A stretch of DNA of 64,000 nt, taken from assembly GCA_963727755.1 (NCBI GenBank), contig CAVSHN010000021.1, positions 1-64,000 on the forward strand, written 5' to 3'. The translations under genes were made by a program, and so were the position numbers. The stretch comes from DASYAN01 sp963727755. Lineage in GTDB: Bacteria; Chloroflexota; Ktedonobacteria; Ktedonobacterales; Ktedonobacteraceae. Within the stretch, counting starts at the first letter, position 1; each line of letters opens with the position of its first letter. The notes below the pieces were generated by a model. It was not told the DNA's origin and did not search any database. It saw nothing but the letters and a program-made list of their open reading frames with translations. This document shows positions 8,201 through 17,700 of this stretch, in pieces.

Positions 8201-10544
8201 CTATTCTTCAGTATCATCAAGCTCATTAAACTTATCAGAACGGTCAACAGTAACTCGCCCGTCTCTTGATCTACTTCTTTCACTATCATCACCAGAATGC
8301 CCAGGAGCCGCCCGAAGAGCAAAAACCGTCTCTATATCCCTCTCAATATCCAAACGGCTCATACAATACTCCTGCTTAGTCCTCTCTTCAATTTCTGAAA
8401 CCCGCCTCTCATATTCAGCACGAGGCACAAGATCATTTACCTCATTCATATTCTGTGTTTTCATAAACCAGCCCACACCGCCAATATTCACCACCGCATG
8501 CCAAGGCTTAAGTTTTTCCCAATTTATCTTAATCAAATCGCCGCCACCAAACCCAATAGGATCAGCAATCAGAGCCGCCAGCACTTTATCAAGCATATAC
8601 TCAAAGTCTCTTAATTCATCTCTTCCCAGTATCACTTTTCTTGTTAACAGCTTTTCCCATTTCTCCTTTTCCACTTTAGCCTCATTTCTCCTTTTCATAG
8701 CTTCCATACCTAGGAAGTTCATTTCTCCCTTTTTTCGCTCATACTCCTTTATCTCATCCTCCTTTACCTCATCACTTTCAGGCTTGCTTTCAAATAATGA
8801 GTTAAAATGCAAAGAATTACTACTTTGCCGTTTTCTAATTTCTTCGTATTTATTGCACTCATCGTCATATACTGCTTTTGCAGCTTCAAACTTTTTCTTA
8901 ACTTGTGGATCTTCTTCAATCTCTTCTTTTAAAATATGAGCCAAATTTGCAAAAGCATCAAGAAATCGCTCTTTCTTCCAATCATCCACATTACCATTTT
9001 TTTGTGAATTATATAAAAGATTGTTTAACATCTTTGCCACATTTTCAGCTTCCAAAGATGAGTATTCAGTTTCACCAAACCCAAAGTCAAAAAGGCACGT
9101 ACCAATTGTTAGTACTCTTGCAGCTTTTTTCAGCTTTACCACATAATTACGATAAAATTCTCTTAAAATATCTTTTTTATGCTCTTTAAATTTTCGATTG
9201 TTAATTTGGTCAGCATAGATATTTGTCTGCCTCACCCGCAATCCAGAAAAAGTACTCTCTAACATTTTTGAACTATCCTTACCAACCTTGAAAACCATCA
9301 AAACATTAGCATCCAACGCCGCAGCCTTGACCTCTTTTAATTTCTCGTTATCTATTTGGTCAAGACCCTGACAAGCTAAGAGCAACTTCATGCCGTATTT
9401 TCTTGCTTGCCTGAGTAGACGTTCAAACTTTTCTCCACTCAAAACAAAGTTATACCATTCATCAACCACGAAAGTTACCCCAGGTCTTTTATTCTTCTCC
9501 AAATCTCCAAACGAAAAGATAGCAAAGTACACCAGCGCCATTAAAAACGTCCCGACCACTTTAGCAGCCTTTTTAGTAGCCAACTCATTGATAGGCAATT
9601 TGACAAGGATAATCCGCCGTTTTTCTATCGCCTCACGAAAGTTAATGCATCGGCCAGGCTGATTTAAAACACCACTGATAAACTTATCATCAAGCAGATT
9701 TTCAACACGTTCTAAAAATGGAGCCGGTTCTTCCTCTTTTCTGCTTTGCGTCCAATTCCTAAACTTTTTCCAGAAGGCTAGCACCTCCCTATCCTTTACC
9801 CCCTGTAAACATGCCTCACGAAAGTCATCATCCTCCAAAAGCTTGAGGGATATGCTTAACAACTAAATCCCCTCTCTGGATCATCACCCCAACTACATTA
9901 CGCAAAAACTTATGGAACCAAATCCCATCCTCTACTGATGAAGACCAGATATCAGAAAAGATCTCCAGTACCAAGTTTTTAATCTCTTCTCTTGCATTCT
10001 GATTACCACCAGTAGCCCCAGCAAAAATATTTGCAGAAAACGGATATTCCCTATTCGCCAAGTCCAAAACAAAAACATCCTTTACCCGACTGGAATGTAT
10101 CCGCTTTACAACATCGTCAACCAAATCCCCATGAGGATCAAAAGCAATAATACTATCCCCTAGTTTTGCTTGCTGACAAATAATATTGACTAATTCCGAC
10201 GACTTACCAGAACCAGGAGCACCAACCAGCAGACCACCTCTATATAAATCATCCTGCGTTACTCTTACCTCTCTCTCTAGTTCCTCTCCCTTTTCATCCG
10301 TTTCATTACCCAGGACAATAGAACCAGTAACAGGCAAAGGCAAACAAACCCCTTTTGCACAAAGCACACTATATATGATGGCTCTCCGTTCTTTAAGCAA
10401 TAAATCTCCTAATAAAGGTATTTTATCTGTTTTCCAATAAAAGTCATAATCACTTAGGTTATTTATCGCTTCCAATTCCTCAAGTGTAAAACGATTAAGA
10501 AGCTCTTTTTCGTAATCTACTCCCTGTCTTCCTAAAACACTCAT
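8201..10544 (-). CDS. VirD4/TraG-HerA-type conjugation ATPase, AT-rich, one frameshift
   Basis: P-loop ATPase of the type IV coupling/DUF87 group that pumps DNA or protein through conjugation machines. The first part (10544-9828) has a Walker A GAPGSGKS, AFDPHGDLVDD, and FHKFLRNVVGVMIQRGDL. One extra base near 9845 breaks the frame; the second part (from about 9850 to 8201) continues with LLEDDDFREACLQGV, a Walker B hhhhDE (VTFVVDEWYNFV), LACQGLDQID and a long coiled-coil, charged C-terminus. Total length is about 780 aa. The gene is clearly richer in A+T than its neighbours and has no relaxase or other conjugation gene beside it. It is likely a remnant of a plasmid or integrated conjugative element. 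Confidence 0.75.
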
Positions 10545-10763
10545 TATTTTTTCCTTCTTGAAAATTTAGCTAAAATGTGCTATTTACAAACCACCATGAG
10601 AGAACGATACACTTTAGATGGCATAATACACATTCATGACGACGAGGAACAAAAAAAACACTTCACGGGTAGGCATGTAACTAGGGCGGCTTTGTTAACT
10701 TAAAAGTTCTCCTAGTCCCACTTCCTTACTATAAAAAATGATATCTAACAAGAAAACCTTTTT

Positions 10764-11120
10764 CTAGGGGGAAAGAGGGACAATTTTGAGGACGGAAAAA
10801 CTCATTGAGAGAGTATGTAAGGACTTCGCTAGGACAAAAGCTTTTCTCCGATCGAGAACCCACTGACCAAGCGCATCACCACCCAAAACAGCTAGTATCC
10901 CAACGACAAGACTCATGAATAGATAAGACAAAGCTGGCAGCCAATGTCCTACCATCGCCAATTGCACATCACCCAAAGCAAGGCTGCTAAAAGTTGTGTA
11001 AGCGCCAAGAAAGCCAACATTGATGAACAAGCGACGCGTCGGCCCAATCAAAAATGTCGCGTCAGCCAAGGCCGTGATAAAGGCAATCAGCAGAGCACCA
11101 GTTATATTGATAAGGAATAT
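10764..11120 (-). pseudogene. crcB: crcB 3' part, split from its 5' end by a tnpB element
   Basis: C-terminal three quarters of a CrcB/Fluc fluoride channel, which exports F- across the membrane. Reading minus from 11120 gives FLINITGALLIAFITALADA, including the conserved Asn of the NxxG pore motif, then GFLGAYTTFSSLALG, the family's GFxGxxTTFS signature with Gly to Ala at one site, and a last hydrophobic helix. A tail of about 35 residues exceeds the usual CrcB end. The missing start is found beyond the inserted element at 12591-12716, and the two parts join without loss as ...KGWPY-IFLINITG. As read, this half has no native start codon. Confidence 0.85.
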
Positions 11121-12590
11121 GTCCTGACACTCCCCTGGCTAAAGCCGAGGGGGTTCTTCCTTCAGCCAGCTCGCTTGCCACGTTTCCGTTTGACGGGAGA
11201 CGCAGTAGCGGCGAATTGTCCAGAAGCGTTTCGCACGGCAACGTCCGTGCTGGTTTCCGAGTGCCCCTCGGTACCTTTCTCGTCGGAAGAGCAATTCTTT
11301 TCTAGTGCTTCATGCAGAATGTTAAGGGCCGCATTTTGATCTCTATCCATCACAAGACCACACTTGGGGCAAATGTGGGTTCGAACGGAAAGAGACTTCT
11401 GCACTTTCGTCCCACAGCCTGAGCAATTCTGTGTGGTGTAGTGCGATGGAACGGCGATCACATCGATCTCATGCAGAGCACCGTAGCGCTTGACCCATTG
11501 GAGGAAGATCCCCCAACCTGCATCATGGATCGACTTAGCCAGCTTGCGGTTACGCACCATATTGCGGAGCTGAAGGTCTTCATAGGCAAGCAAGTCGCTA
11601 GACGAGACGTACGCGTTTGCCACTTTGCGGGCAAAATCTTCGCGTTGCCTTTGAACCTTCAAATGCTGCTTGGCAAGTGCTTTCCTGGCTTTTTTTCGAT
11701 TAGCCGATTTCTTCTGTTTACGAGAGAGACGCCTTTGCAGACGTTTGAGCTTCTTTTCCGCTTTGCGATAGTGGCGCGGGTTGGCAACCGTTTGACCGTC
11801 CGAGTCGGTGACATAGGCTTTGAGTCCAACATCAATGCCAAGCTGCGAGCCTGTTGGAACATGTTCAACCTTGCGCTCGGTGTTGACACAGAACTGGCAA
11901 TAGTAGCCATCTGCGCGTCGAACAATACGAACCCGCTTGATCAAGCTAAGAGGAAATTCTTGGAGACGCTGATTTGGGTTGCCAACCAGTTTGAGTGTGC
12001 CAATGCCACAGCCATCTGTGAATTTGATGTGGAGGCCATCGTCATCAAGCTTCCACCCGGTGGTCTTGTATTCCACGCTCCGATTGTCATGCTGAAACTT
12101 GGGATAACCTTTCTTGCCAGGTTTCTTGTTACGACACGCCTCATAGAAGCGAGAGACCGCAAACCATGCACGGTCAGCAGAAGCTTGACGAGCTTGGGAA
12201 TTGAGCTTACGCGCAAAGGCATATTCTTGGGCCAGCACTTTACAGTTGGTCTGCAAGTCGTTTTTGGAGACCTTTTCGCCGTCCATCCACAGCCGCAAGC
12301 TTTTGTTACGGATGAACTGGACTACCCGCATGGCATCATCGATGGCTGCATATTGCTTTTTGCTGCCACTCAACTTGTACTCGTAGACCAACATGTTGTT
12401 TCCTCCTTTCTTGAATATGGATATAGCATACCATATGTTTGCGCATATGTCCATAAACAAATATTCATACTACAGGAGATGAAGATGAACACTTTGTCAT
12501 ACAGAAAGAGTACCCCTATGCCCCAGCCCCAAATAAGGTAGGCCCATTCATCCCCCGCTTGAAAGACGGGGGCTTTCTGGGCTGTTAACT
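11121..12590 (-). mobile_element. IS200/IS605-type tnpB-only element 2, inserted in crcB
   Basis: Boundaries are set by the interrupted crcB frame: CCTTAC on the minus strand at 12596-12591 continues directly into ATATTCC at 11120. The left end (minus) starts AGTTAACA, then a stem GCCCA/TGGGC around CCCCCGTC...GCGGGGG; the right end is a CCCCCTCGGC...GCCAGGGG hairpin followed by AGTGTCAGGAC. The element is 1,470 bp, with no target duplication, as expected of the single-strand IS200/IS605 mechanism, and sits 3' of TTAC, the target motif known for IS608. It holds tnpB and no tnpA. The predicted omega-RNA guide would be the flank at 11120 downward. Confidence 0.88.
11162..12394 (-). CDS. tnpB: TnpB RNA-guided endonuclease (transposon-associated), second type
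   Basis: Intact 410-aa TnpB counted from the ATG at 12394, which has AAAGGAGG 8 bases upstream; an upstream in-frame start at 12460 adds an unlikely leader. Motifs are LGIDVGLKAYVTDSDG (first RuvC Asp), LLAYEDLQLRNMVRN (Glu), zinc-ribbon cysteines in CSGCGTKVQ and CPKCGLVMD, and DRDQNAALNIL (last Asp). A basic stretch (KKLKRLQRRLSRKQKKSANRKKARK) matches the omega-RNA-binding part. The C-terminus ends in a Lys/Arg-rich run. It lies in the same orientation as the crcB gene it interrupts. TnpB of this kind is thought to help element retention by cutting empty sites. Confidence 0.93.
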   Translation of the reverse strand: MLVYEYKLSGSKKQYAAIDDAMRVVQFIRNKSLRLWMDGEKVSKNDLQTNCKVLAQEYAFARKLNSQARQASADRAWFAVSRFYEACRNKKPGKKGYPKFQHDNRSVEYKTTGWKLDDDGLHIKFTDGCGIGTLKLVGNPNQRLQEFPLSLIKRVRIVRRADGYYCQFCVNTERKVEHVPTGSQLGIDVGLKAYVTDSDGQTVANPRHYRKAEKKLKRLQRRLSRKQKKSANRKKARKALAKQHLKVQRQREDFARKVANAYVSSSDLLAYEDLQLRNMVRNRKLAKSIHDAGWGIFLQWVKRYGALHEIDVIAVPSHYTTQNCSGCGTKVQKSLSVRTHICPKCGLVMDRDQNAALNILHEALEKNCSSDEKGTEGHSETSTDVAVRNASGQFAATASPVKRKRGKRAG

Positions 12591-12716
12591 GTAAGGCCAA
12601 CCTTTACCCAAGTGAGCTTGAAGCAACTGGCTCAGCCAGTAACGAGTGATTGTTCCACAGAAGCCTCCACAAAGAACGGCACTCAGTTGCCGAGGCAATG
12701 AAAGGGGACGAGACAC
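12591..12716 (-). pseudogene. crcB: crcB 5' part
   Basis: First 42 codons of the interrupted fluoride channel gene. GTG at 12716 follows AGGAGGT with 8-base spacing and begins MSRPLSLPRQLSAVLCGGFCG, continuing TITRYWLSQLLQAHLGKGWPY, which contains the family's GGxxGxxxRY start motif. The frame meets a TAA right after entering the tnpB element. No fluoride riboswitch consensus could be recognised in the 190 bases upstream, shared with the divergent cardiolipin synthase gene. Confidence 0.8.
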
Positions 12717-12907
12717 TAGAACATACCTCCTAGGGCTATAGTATATAATGGTGCATAGAATTCACAGTGTACAATTGATATAACTATCTAGTACTCTACA
12801 CTTTGAAAGTTGCTGCTTGTTATCAGGCTGCGCCGTAAAACCATGGACCTCAGCCAGAGGCCATAAAAGGCTCATTCTTTACTTGGTGAAGGAGATAGGA
12901 GGGTCCC

Positions 12908-14197
12908 ATGCCAAACCAGTTGCCGAGTAAACCAACAAATCAACTTCCTATTTCTCTAAACCGGCTCTCCTCATCTGCTGTGCGTCTTGGGCGTACAGGA
13001 TGTGGGATTATGCTATTTCTGCAGGTCCTTGTTTCGGCGGTGTTGTTGGTAATAGCCGCCCTACGCAACCGGAAAAAGTACGAACATAGTTTTCCTCATG
13101 GAGACTTCGATGAAGTGCGTCTGGGAGAAAATCGCTTGAAGCTGTACTCCTACGGGCACAGCCTTTATGACGATATGCTAACCGCGATTGATAGTGCACA
13201 AGAAAGTATCTACCTGGAGACCTATATCTGGAAAGATGATCAAGCAGGGTGGGAGTTCAAGAAGCATCTGACGAAAAAGGCAGAGGAGGGGGTGGATGTC
13301 TATATTATCTTTGATCATTTTGGTAATCTAGTGGTGCCACGCAAGTTCAAGGCATTCCATCCACGTATCCATGTATTAGAATACCAGCCATTGAAAAGTA
13401 TTTGGCATGTCTTTGATCCACGATACTATTCTCTCGACCATCGTAAGATTCTGGTTGTTGATGGTCATACTAGCTTTATTGGCGGCTATAATATTGGCAG
13501 CCGCTATGAGGATAGCTGGCGTGATACCCATCTACGTATATGCGGACCAGCGTCAGCTGAGCTTGCACAGTCCTTTACCGATTTCTGGAATCGCTTCTGC
13601 TCTCATGGGAAGAATAACTGTATTACACGCCACTACCAGCGGAAGTTTGATCCTTTTATCGTTCTACATGGCAACGACGCCCAACGCCTGACTTTTCCTA
13701 TCCGAGATATGTATATTGAGGCTATCAGCAAAGCTGAGCATACTATCTTGCTCTCGAATGCCTACTTTATCCCGGATCATATCTTGCTCAATGCCTTGAA
13801 GGATACCGCTAGACGAGGCATAAATGTGCAGCTTCTGGTGCCATGGCACTCTAATCATATTCTCGCAGACTGGATCAGCCATAGTTACTTCAGCGAATGT
13901 TTAGAAGCTGGTATTCATGTTCTAGGCTACCGCCATACTATGCTGCACGCTAAGACATGTACGATTGATGGTCAGTGGTCTACAGTTGGCACCGCCAATC
14001 TAGATCGTTTAAGCTCAATCGGCAATTATGAGCTTAACGTTGAAATCTATAGTGCCGAGTTTGCTCATCAGATGGAACTTCTCTTCGCATGCGATACTAC
14101 CGATCGCTTCGAGCTGACACTTGAGGAATGGGGCCATCGCTCATGGTATACTAAGCTGAGCGAAAGAATTCTCAAACCACTACGATTTGTAATGTAA
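12908..14197 (+). CDS. cls: Cardiolipin synthase / phospholipase D family protein
   Basis: Membrane enzyme that joins two phosphatidylglycerol molecules to cardiolipin plus glycerol, or a related phosphatidyltransferase. The 429-aa protein has one N-terminal membrane helix (about 34-52) and two HKD motifs: His178-Lys180-Asp185 (DHRKILVVDG) and His347-Lys349-Asp354 (LHAKTCTIDG), each followed by the expected GG/G-T-N residues. ETYIWKDD and the FDHFGN segment are typical of bacterial ClsA/B-like proteins. Start supported by GGAGATAGGAGGG upstream. Only one helix rather than the two in ClsA suggests a ClsB-like arrangement. Divergent from crcB. Confidence 0.9.
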   Translation: MPNQLPSKPTNQLPISLNRLSSSAVRLGRTGCGIMLFLQVLVSAVLLVIAALRNRKKYEHSFPHGDFDEVRLGENRLKLYSYGHSLYDDMLTAIDSAQESIYLETYIWKDDQAGWEFKKHLTKKAEEGVDVYIIFDHFGNLVVPRKFKAFHPRIHVLEYQPLKSIWHVFDPRYYSLDHRKILVVDGHTSFIGGYNIGSRYEDSWRDTHLRICGPASAELAQSFTDFWNRFCSHGKNNCITRHYQRKFDPFIVLHGNDAQRLTFPIRDMYIEAISKAEHTILLSNAYFIPDHILLNALKDTARRGINVQLLVPWHSNHILADWISHSYFSECLEAGIHVLGYRHTMLHAKTCTIDGQWSTVGTANLDRLSSIGNYELNVEIYSAEFAHQMELLFACDTTDRFELTLEEWGHRSWYTKLSERILKPLRFVM

Positions 14198-14242
14198 ATG
14201 TGATAGCATATAGAAAATCGTTGAAGTGAGTGTCATCAAGCT

Positions 14243-15214
14243 ATGAAACGCGCTATTCTTGCTACTGTCTTATTGGTTCTGTGCATTGAAGCAGTTGTTC
14301 TCATTCCCTTGCTCCTCTTTACACCAACTGGAGCAAAAATACTAACAGATATCCATCCTGCTCCCACCCCAATTCCTACTCCAACTCCTGTGCTGACTGT
14401 TCAGGGGACGCCACCAGCTATACAATCTGCCGCTACCTATCTACTCGATGCCGATACAAACCGTGTTCTGGTCAATATCAATGGCCAGAAACGCTTGCCG
14501 ATGGCGAGTACAACTAAGATTATGACTGCCCTGATTGCTATCTGGAGAGGAAATCTGGATCAAATAGTGACGGTCCATCAGGATGCTATCGATGAGGTTA
14601 ACAAAAATGATGGGAGTAGTGCACAACTAGTCGTAGGCGATCAAATTCGCATGGGTGATCTGCTCTATGGCTTGATGCTACCCTCCGGCGATGATGCTGC
14701 TATTGCTATTGCTGACGCGATAAGCGGTTCTCCGGCAGGCTTTGTTAAATTGATGAATAGCTACGCTCACAAATTGCATCTTACGCATACCCATTATGAC
14801 AATCCTGATGGCCTCACATATAACTTACCGGATAATCAGGTTGATCCTAATCACTATACAACCGCTGCCGACCTAGCACAATTGGCACGCATCGGCTTGC
14901 AAAATCCGATTTTTGCTCAAATTGTCGAGCTACAACGCTACGCTCTGCCTGCTACATCAACACATCATAGCTATGTCTGGGAGACAACTGACGATCTGTT
15001 GAGTCACTATGCAGGTACAATTGGTATGAAAACAGGCTACACAATGCAGGCTGGTTATTGTCTGGTCTTCTCTGCTATCAATGCTGGTCACCATCTGATC
15101 GGAGTCCTTCTCCATGATTCGGACACTGATCCAAACCGGCGTTTCATAGATGCTCAGACATTGCTTGATTGGGGATTTCATCTGCCGTTGCGTCCACCTC
15201 ACCAGGGAAGGTGA
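14243..15214 (+). CDS. D-alanyl-D-alanine carboxypeptidase (PBP5/6 type, S11)
   Basis: Penicillin-binding protein that trims the terminal D-Ala from peptidoglycan pentapeptides outside the cell. It has an N-terminal membrane anchor (about 4-28), a Pro/Thr linker (PTPIPTPTP, residues 41-49), the SxxK active site Ser89-Thr-Thr-Lys92, an SGD motif (148-150) where many homologues have SGN, and KTG at 262-264. Its 323 aa include the catalytic domain but no obvious C-terminal amphipathic anchor, consistent with N-terminal anchoring. It lies 45 bases after cardiolipin synthase and may share its transcript. The Asn to Asp change in the second motif is seen in some S11 enzymes, so activity is still likely. 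Confidence 0.9.
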   Translation: MKRAILATVLLVLCIEAVVLIPLLLFTPTGAKILTDIHPAPTPIPTPTPVLTVQGTPPAIQSAATYLLDADTNRVLVNINGQKRLPMASTTKIMTALIAIWRGNLDQIVTVHQDAIDEVNKNDGSSAQLVVGDQIRMGDLLYGLMLPSGDDAAIAIADAISGSPAGFVKLMNSYAHKLHLTHTHYDNPDGLTYNLPDNQVDPNHYTTAADLAQLARIGLQNPIFAQIVELQRYALPATSTHHSYVWETTDDLLSHYAGTIGMKTGYTMQAGYCLVFSAINAGHHLIGVLLHDSDTDPNRRFIDAQTLLDWGFHLPLRPPHQGR

Positions 15215-15250
15215 CATGGGGCAGCCCTTCTTGAGCCAACGTGAGCTTTT

Positions 15251-16099
15251 TTACGGGAGTTGCTTCTTCGCTCGAGCAACTTTATAGGCCCATGCGAACT
15301 CATCTGCAAAGAGCTTGACGCTGGGGAAACGTTTAACGGGATCTTTCTCTAGTGCTCTCATTACTACCTGCGCGATGTTGGCAGGGCAAGCAACATACTT
15401 CTCTTGCAACGGAGGTGGTTGGATAAATAGATGTTGGTGAACGACCTCGTGAAATGTTCCGTTAAAAGGCCAATCACCACAGATCCACTCATAGACCATA
15501 ACTCCCAGCGCATATTGGTCACTACTGCGACGTGGCATGCCCTGTAATTGCTCTGGAGCTGCATAGAGTACTGTTCCCTCAAAATCTTGTAGCGATACCT
15601 GCCCGGGACCAAGACTATAGGAGCCGATCGCTATCCCAAAATCGCTGAGGAGAAGCTCTCCTTTTGCTCCAAACATGATATTATGTGGCTTAATATCTCG
15701 ATGTACCAATCCTTGTTCATGAAAATACTGCAAGCCAGCAGCAATCTGCACAAGATAATCTGGTATAAGCTCAAATGGCACCAGCGTTCCTCTAGGATAA
15801 CGTTGACGAAACGTCCCATGTGGTATATAAGCCATAACCAGAAAAGCAATCTCATCTTTGATACCAAAGTCGAGGATCGGTACGATGTGGGGGTGGCGTA
15901 AGCGGCTCAGTTCACCCGCCCTGGTCAAGAAATCTTCTGCTTCTTCGCCTATTAAGGGTGTACAAAGCCGCTTAATCGCAACAAGGGTATGGGAGTATAT
16001 ATGCTGACCCAGATACACCTCGGAGAAGTTACCTCGTCCTAGGGAACGTATCAGATGATAATGACCCCATTTTTGATCTACATCTGTGCAATCATTCAT
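15251..16099 (-). CDS. Soluble Ser/Thr protein kinase (PknB-like catalytic domain)
   Basis: Hanks-type kinase made of the catalytic domain alone, about 282 aa, with no transmembrane helix or PASTA repeats. Visible are the glycine loop LGRGNFSEVYLG, VAIKRL (ATP lysine), the catalytic loop VHRDIKPHN, DFG in LLSDFGIAIG, and APEQL followed by SSDQYALGVMVYEWICGDWPF. The start is placed at ATG 16099; an alternative TTG start lies 24 bases further up. The gene converges on the carboxypeptidase gene. Kinases of this size are numerous in Ktedonobacteria-like genomes; the target is unknown. Confidence 0.9.
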   Translation of the reverse strand: MNDCTDVDQKWGHYHLIRSLGRGNFSEVYLGQHIYSHTLVAIKRLCTPLIGEEAEDFLTRAGELSRLRHPHIVPILDFGIKDEIAFLVMAYIPHGTFRQRYPRGTLVPFELIPDYLVQIAAGLQYFHEQGLVHRDIKPHNIMFGAKGELLLSDFGIAIGSYSLGPGQVSLQDFEGTVLYAAPEQLQGMPRRSSDQYALGVMVYEWICGDWPFNGTFHEVVHQHLFIQPPPLQEKYVACPANIAQVVMRALEKDPVKRFPSVKLFADEFAWAYKVARAKKQLP

Positions 16100-16182
16100 A
16101 ACAACACTGCCACCAGATCTCAATGAATCATAGGTCTGGACCAGAACTGCTTAATTAACAGGATTATATTGAGGGCAAGGAG

Positions 16183-16431
16183 CTAAACTGAACTAGAATG
16201 CTCAGGCCCATCTTCTTCGGACGGGAACTTCGAAGAAAGACGACTACCAATAACCCAGCCAATGGCACCAAGTCCTACAGTCAGACCCAGCCAGATTAAC
16301 AATACCGTATTAAGAAACACATTAAAGACTACGGCCAAAATACCTGCCAGGATGATGCCAATGGTTAGGCCAGTTGTTACTCCGATCAGACAGCCCGGAT
16401 GTTTGAGGTTACGCCCTCGCAATCGTTTCAT
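16183..16431 (-). CDS. Small membrane protein downstream of recA
   Basis: An 82-aa protein with two hydrophobic helices (about 13-36, CLIGVTTGLTIGIILAGILAV; and 40-63, LNTVLLIWLGLTVGLGAIGWVIG), a basic N-terminus (MKRLRGRNLKHPG) and an acidic tail (PSEEDGPEHSSS). It starts 20 bases after the recA stop on the same strand, so it is probably co-transcribed. No family recognised; it may be a glycine-zipper-type small membrane protein. Confidence 0.6.
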   Translation of the reverse strand: MKRLRGRNLKHPGCLIGVTTGLTIGIILAGILAVVFNVFLNTVLLIWLGLTVGLGAIGWVIGSRLSSKFPSEEDGPEHSSSV

Positions 16432-16450
16432 CAGACGAATCAGATTATCC

Positions 16451-17563
16451 TTACTCTTCCAATGGCTCTACGTCCTCGAGATCTTCCTCATTTTCCTCTA
16501 CGTCATCGGCTTCAGTAGCCTTGAAGGAGGCGATATTACTACGGATCTGCTCCTCAATTGCACTAGCAACATCTCTATTCTGCCGCAGAAACTCTTTGGC
16601 ATTCTCACGCCCCTGACCCAGCCGAATGTCACCAACAGTAAACCAGGAACCACTCTTCTTGACCAATCCCATCTCCAAACCAAGGTCAATTAGACCACCC
16701 TCGCGGGAAATGCCTTCACTGTACATAATGTCAAATTCAGCCGTTTTAAATGGAGGGGCAACTTTGTTCTTCACTACACGCACACGAGTACGGCTGCCAA
16801 CAATGTCCTGACCTAGTTTGATCGAGTCCGTACGACGGATATCTAGGCGTACTGAAGCATAGAACTTGAGGGCTTTGCCTCCTGTCGTCGTCTCAGGGTT
16901 ACCAAACATCACACCAATCTTTTCACGCAATTGGTTTGTGAAGATAACTGTCGTGTGAGAGTTGTTAATAGCACTGGTGAGCTTACGTAGCGCGTGACTC
17001 ATTAAGCGAGCCTGTAAACCAACATGCGTATCACCCATGTCACCCTCGATTTCTGCACGCGGGGTCAGAGCAGCTACAGAGTCAATTACGACGACATCAA
17101 TAGCATTACTACGCACAAGCAAATCGACAATTTCAAATGCTTGCTCGCCAGTGTCTGGCTGGGAAATAAGTAGATTAGCGGTATCAACCCCACACTTAGC
17201 GGCATAAGAGGGATCAAGTGCATGTTCTGCATCGATGAAGGCCGCATATCCACCCGCCCGCTGAGCATTGGCGATGACATGCAAGCAGAGCGTTGTTTTA
17301 CCAGAAGCTTCTGGACCATAAATCTCGGTAATACGCCCACGGGGCACACCACCAATCCCTAGAGCAAGATCGAGAGCAATCGAACCAGTGGGAATGACTT
17401 CAACATTAACTTTCGCAGCATCCCCCAGTTTCATAATTGCTCCCTTCCCAAACCGACGTTCGATCTGGGTTAGCGCCAGTTCCATGGCTTTCTCACGTTC
17501 CGTCATACCAGGAGCAAATGTAACACTGTTGCGATCTACCGAGGCTTTTTCCTTTTTACTCAT
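16451..17563 (-). CDS. recA: Recombinase RecA
   Basis: ATP-dependent strand-exchange protein of homologous recombination and coprotease for LexA in the SOS response. The 370-aa frame is complete: Walker A GPEASGKT at 83-90, the MAW-type block FIDAEHALDPSYA, Walker B VVVIDSVAAL, the loop L2 region TVIFTNQLREKIGVMFGNPETTTGGKALKFYAS, and the acidic C-terminus (EADDVEENEEDLEDVEPLEE). Its leader carries an inverted repeat at 17701-17717 that could be a LexA site, and a short match to the IscB left end at 17584-17612. A lexA-like gene end is visible at the right edge of the window. Confidence 0.97.
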   Translation of the reverse strand: MSKKEKASVDRNSVTFAPGMTEREKAMELALTQIERRFGKGAIMKLGDAAKVNVEVIPTGSIALDLALGIGGVPRGRITEIYGPEASGKTTLCLHVIANAQRAGGYAAFIDAEHALDPSYAAKCGVDTANLLISQPDTGEQAFEIVDLLVRSNAIDVVVIDSVAALTPRAEIEGDMGDTHVGLQARLMSHALRKLTSAINNSHTTVIFTNQLREKIGVMFGNPETTTGGKALKFYASVRLDIRRTDSIKLGQDIVGSRTRVRVVKNKVAPPFKTAEFDIMYSEGISREGGLIDLGLEMGLVKKSGSWFTVGDIRLGQGRENAKEFLRQNRDVASAIEEQIRSNIASFKATEADDVEENEEDLEDVEPLEE

Positions 17564-17583
17564 AAAAACCTTCCCGGAAACCT

Positions 17584-17612
17584 ATCCCGTTTACAAGGAT
17601 TGGGTTCCTGAC
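17584..17612 (-). repeat. Short match to the IscB left end, in the recA leader
   Basis: On the minus strand GTCAGGAACCCAATCC repeats the start of the solo element at 61670 (GTCAGGAACCCAAATCC) with one base missing and is similar to the IscB left end at 43436 (GTCATGAACCC). The match fades after about 16-20 bases and ends some 20 bases before the recA ATG. Confidence 0.35.
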
Positions 17613-17700
17613 TTTATTCTCTCAAAGAGGGCTTGCAATTCCCGCCTAACCCTATCCTATCGAGCACAAGGCATCTACCAAGATGCAGATATAATAGGTT

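Noticed and set aside
10596..10703. Short frame beginning MRERYTLDGIIHIHDD upstream of the coupling ATPase
   Set aside because: No ribosome site, no homology, and only 35 codons in an AT-rich gap.
11441..12541. 366-codon plus-strand frame opposite the second tnpB
   Set aside because: Antisense shadow of tnpB with no recognisable protein pattern.
12717..12907. Fluoride riboswitch before crcB
   Set aside because: The conserved pseudoknot elements of the fluoride riboswitch could not be found in the minus-strand leader.
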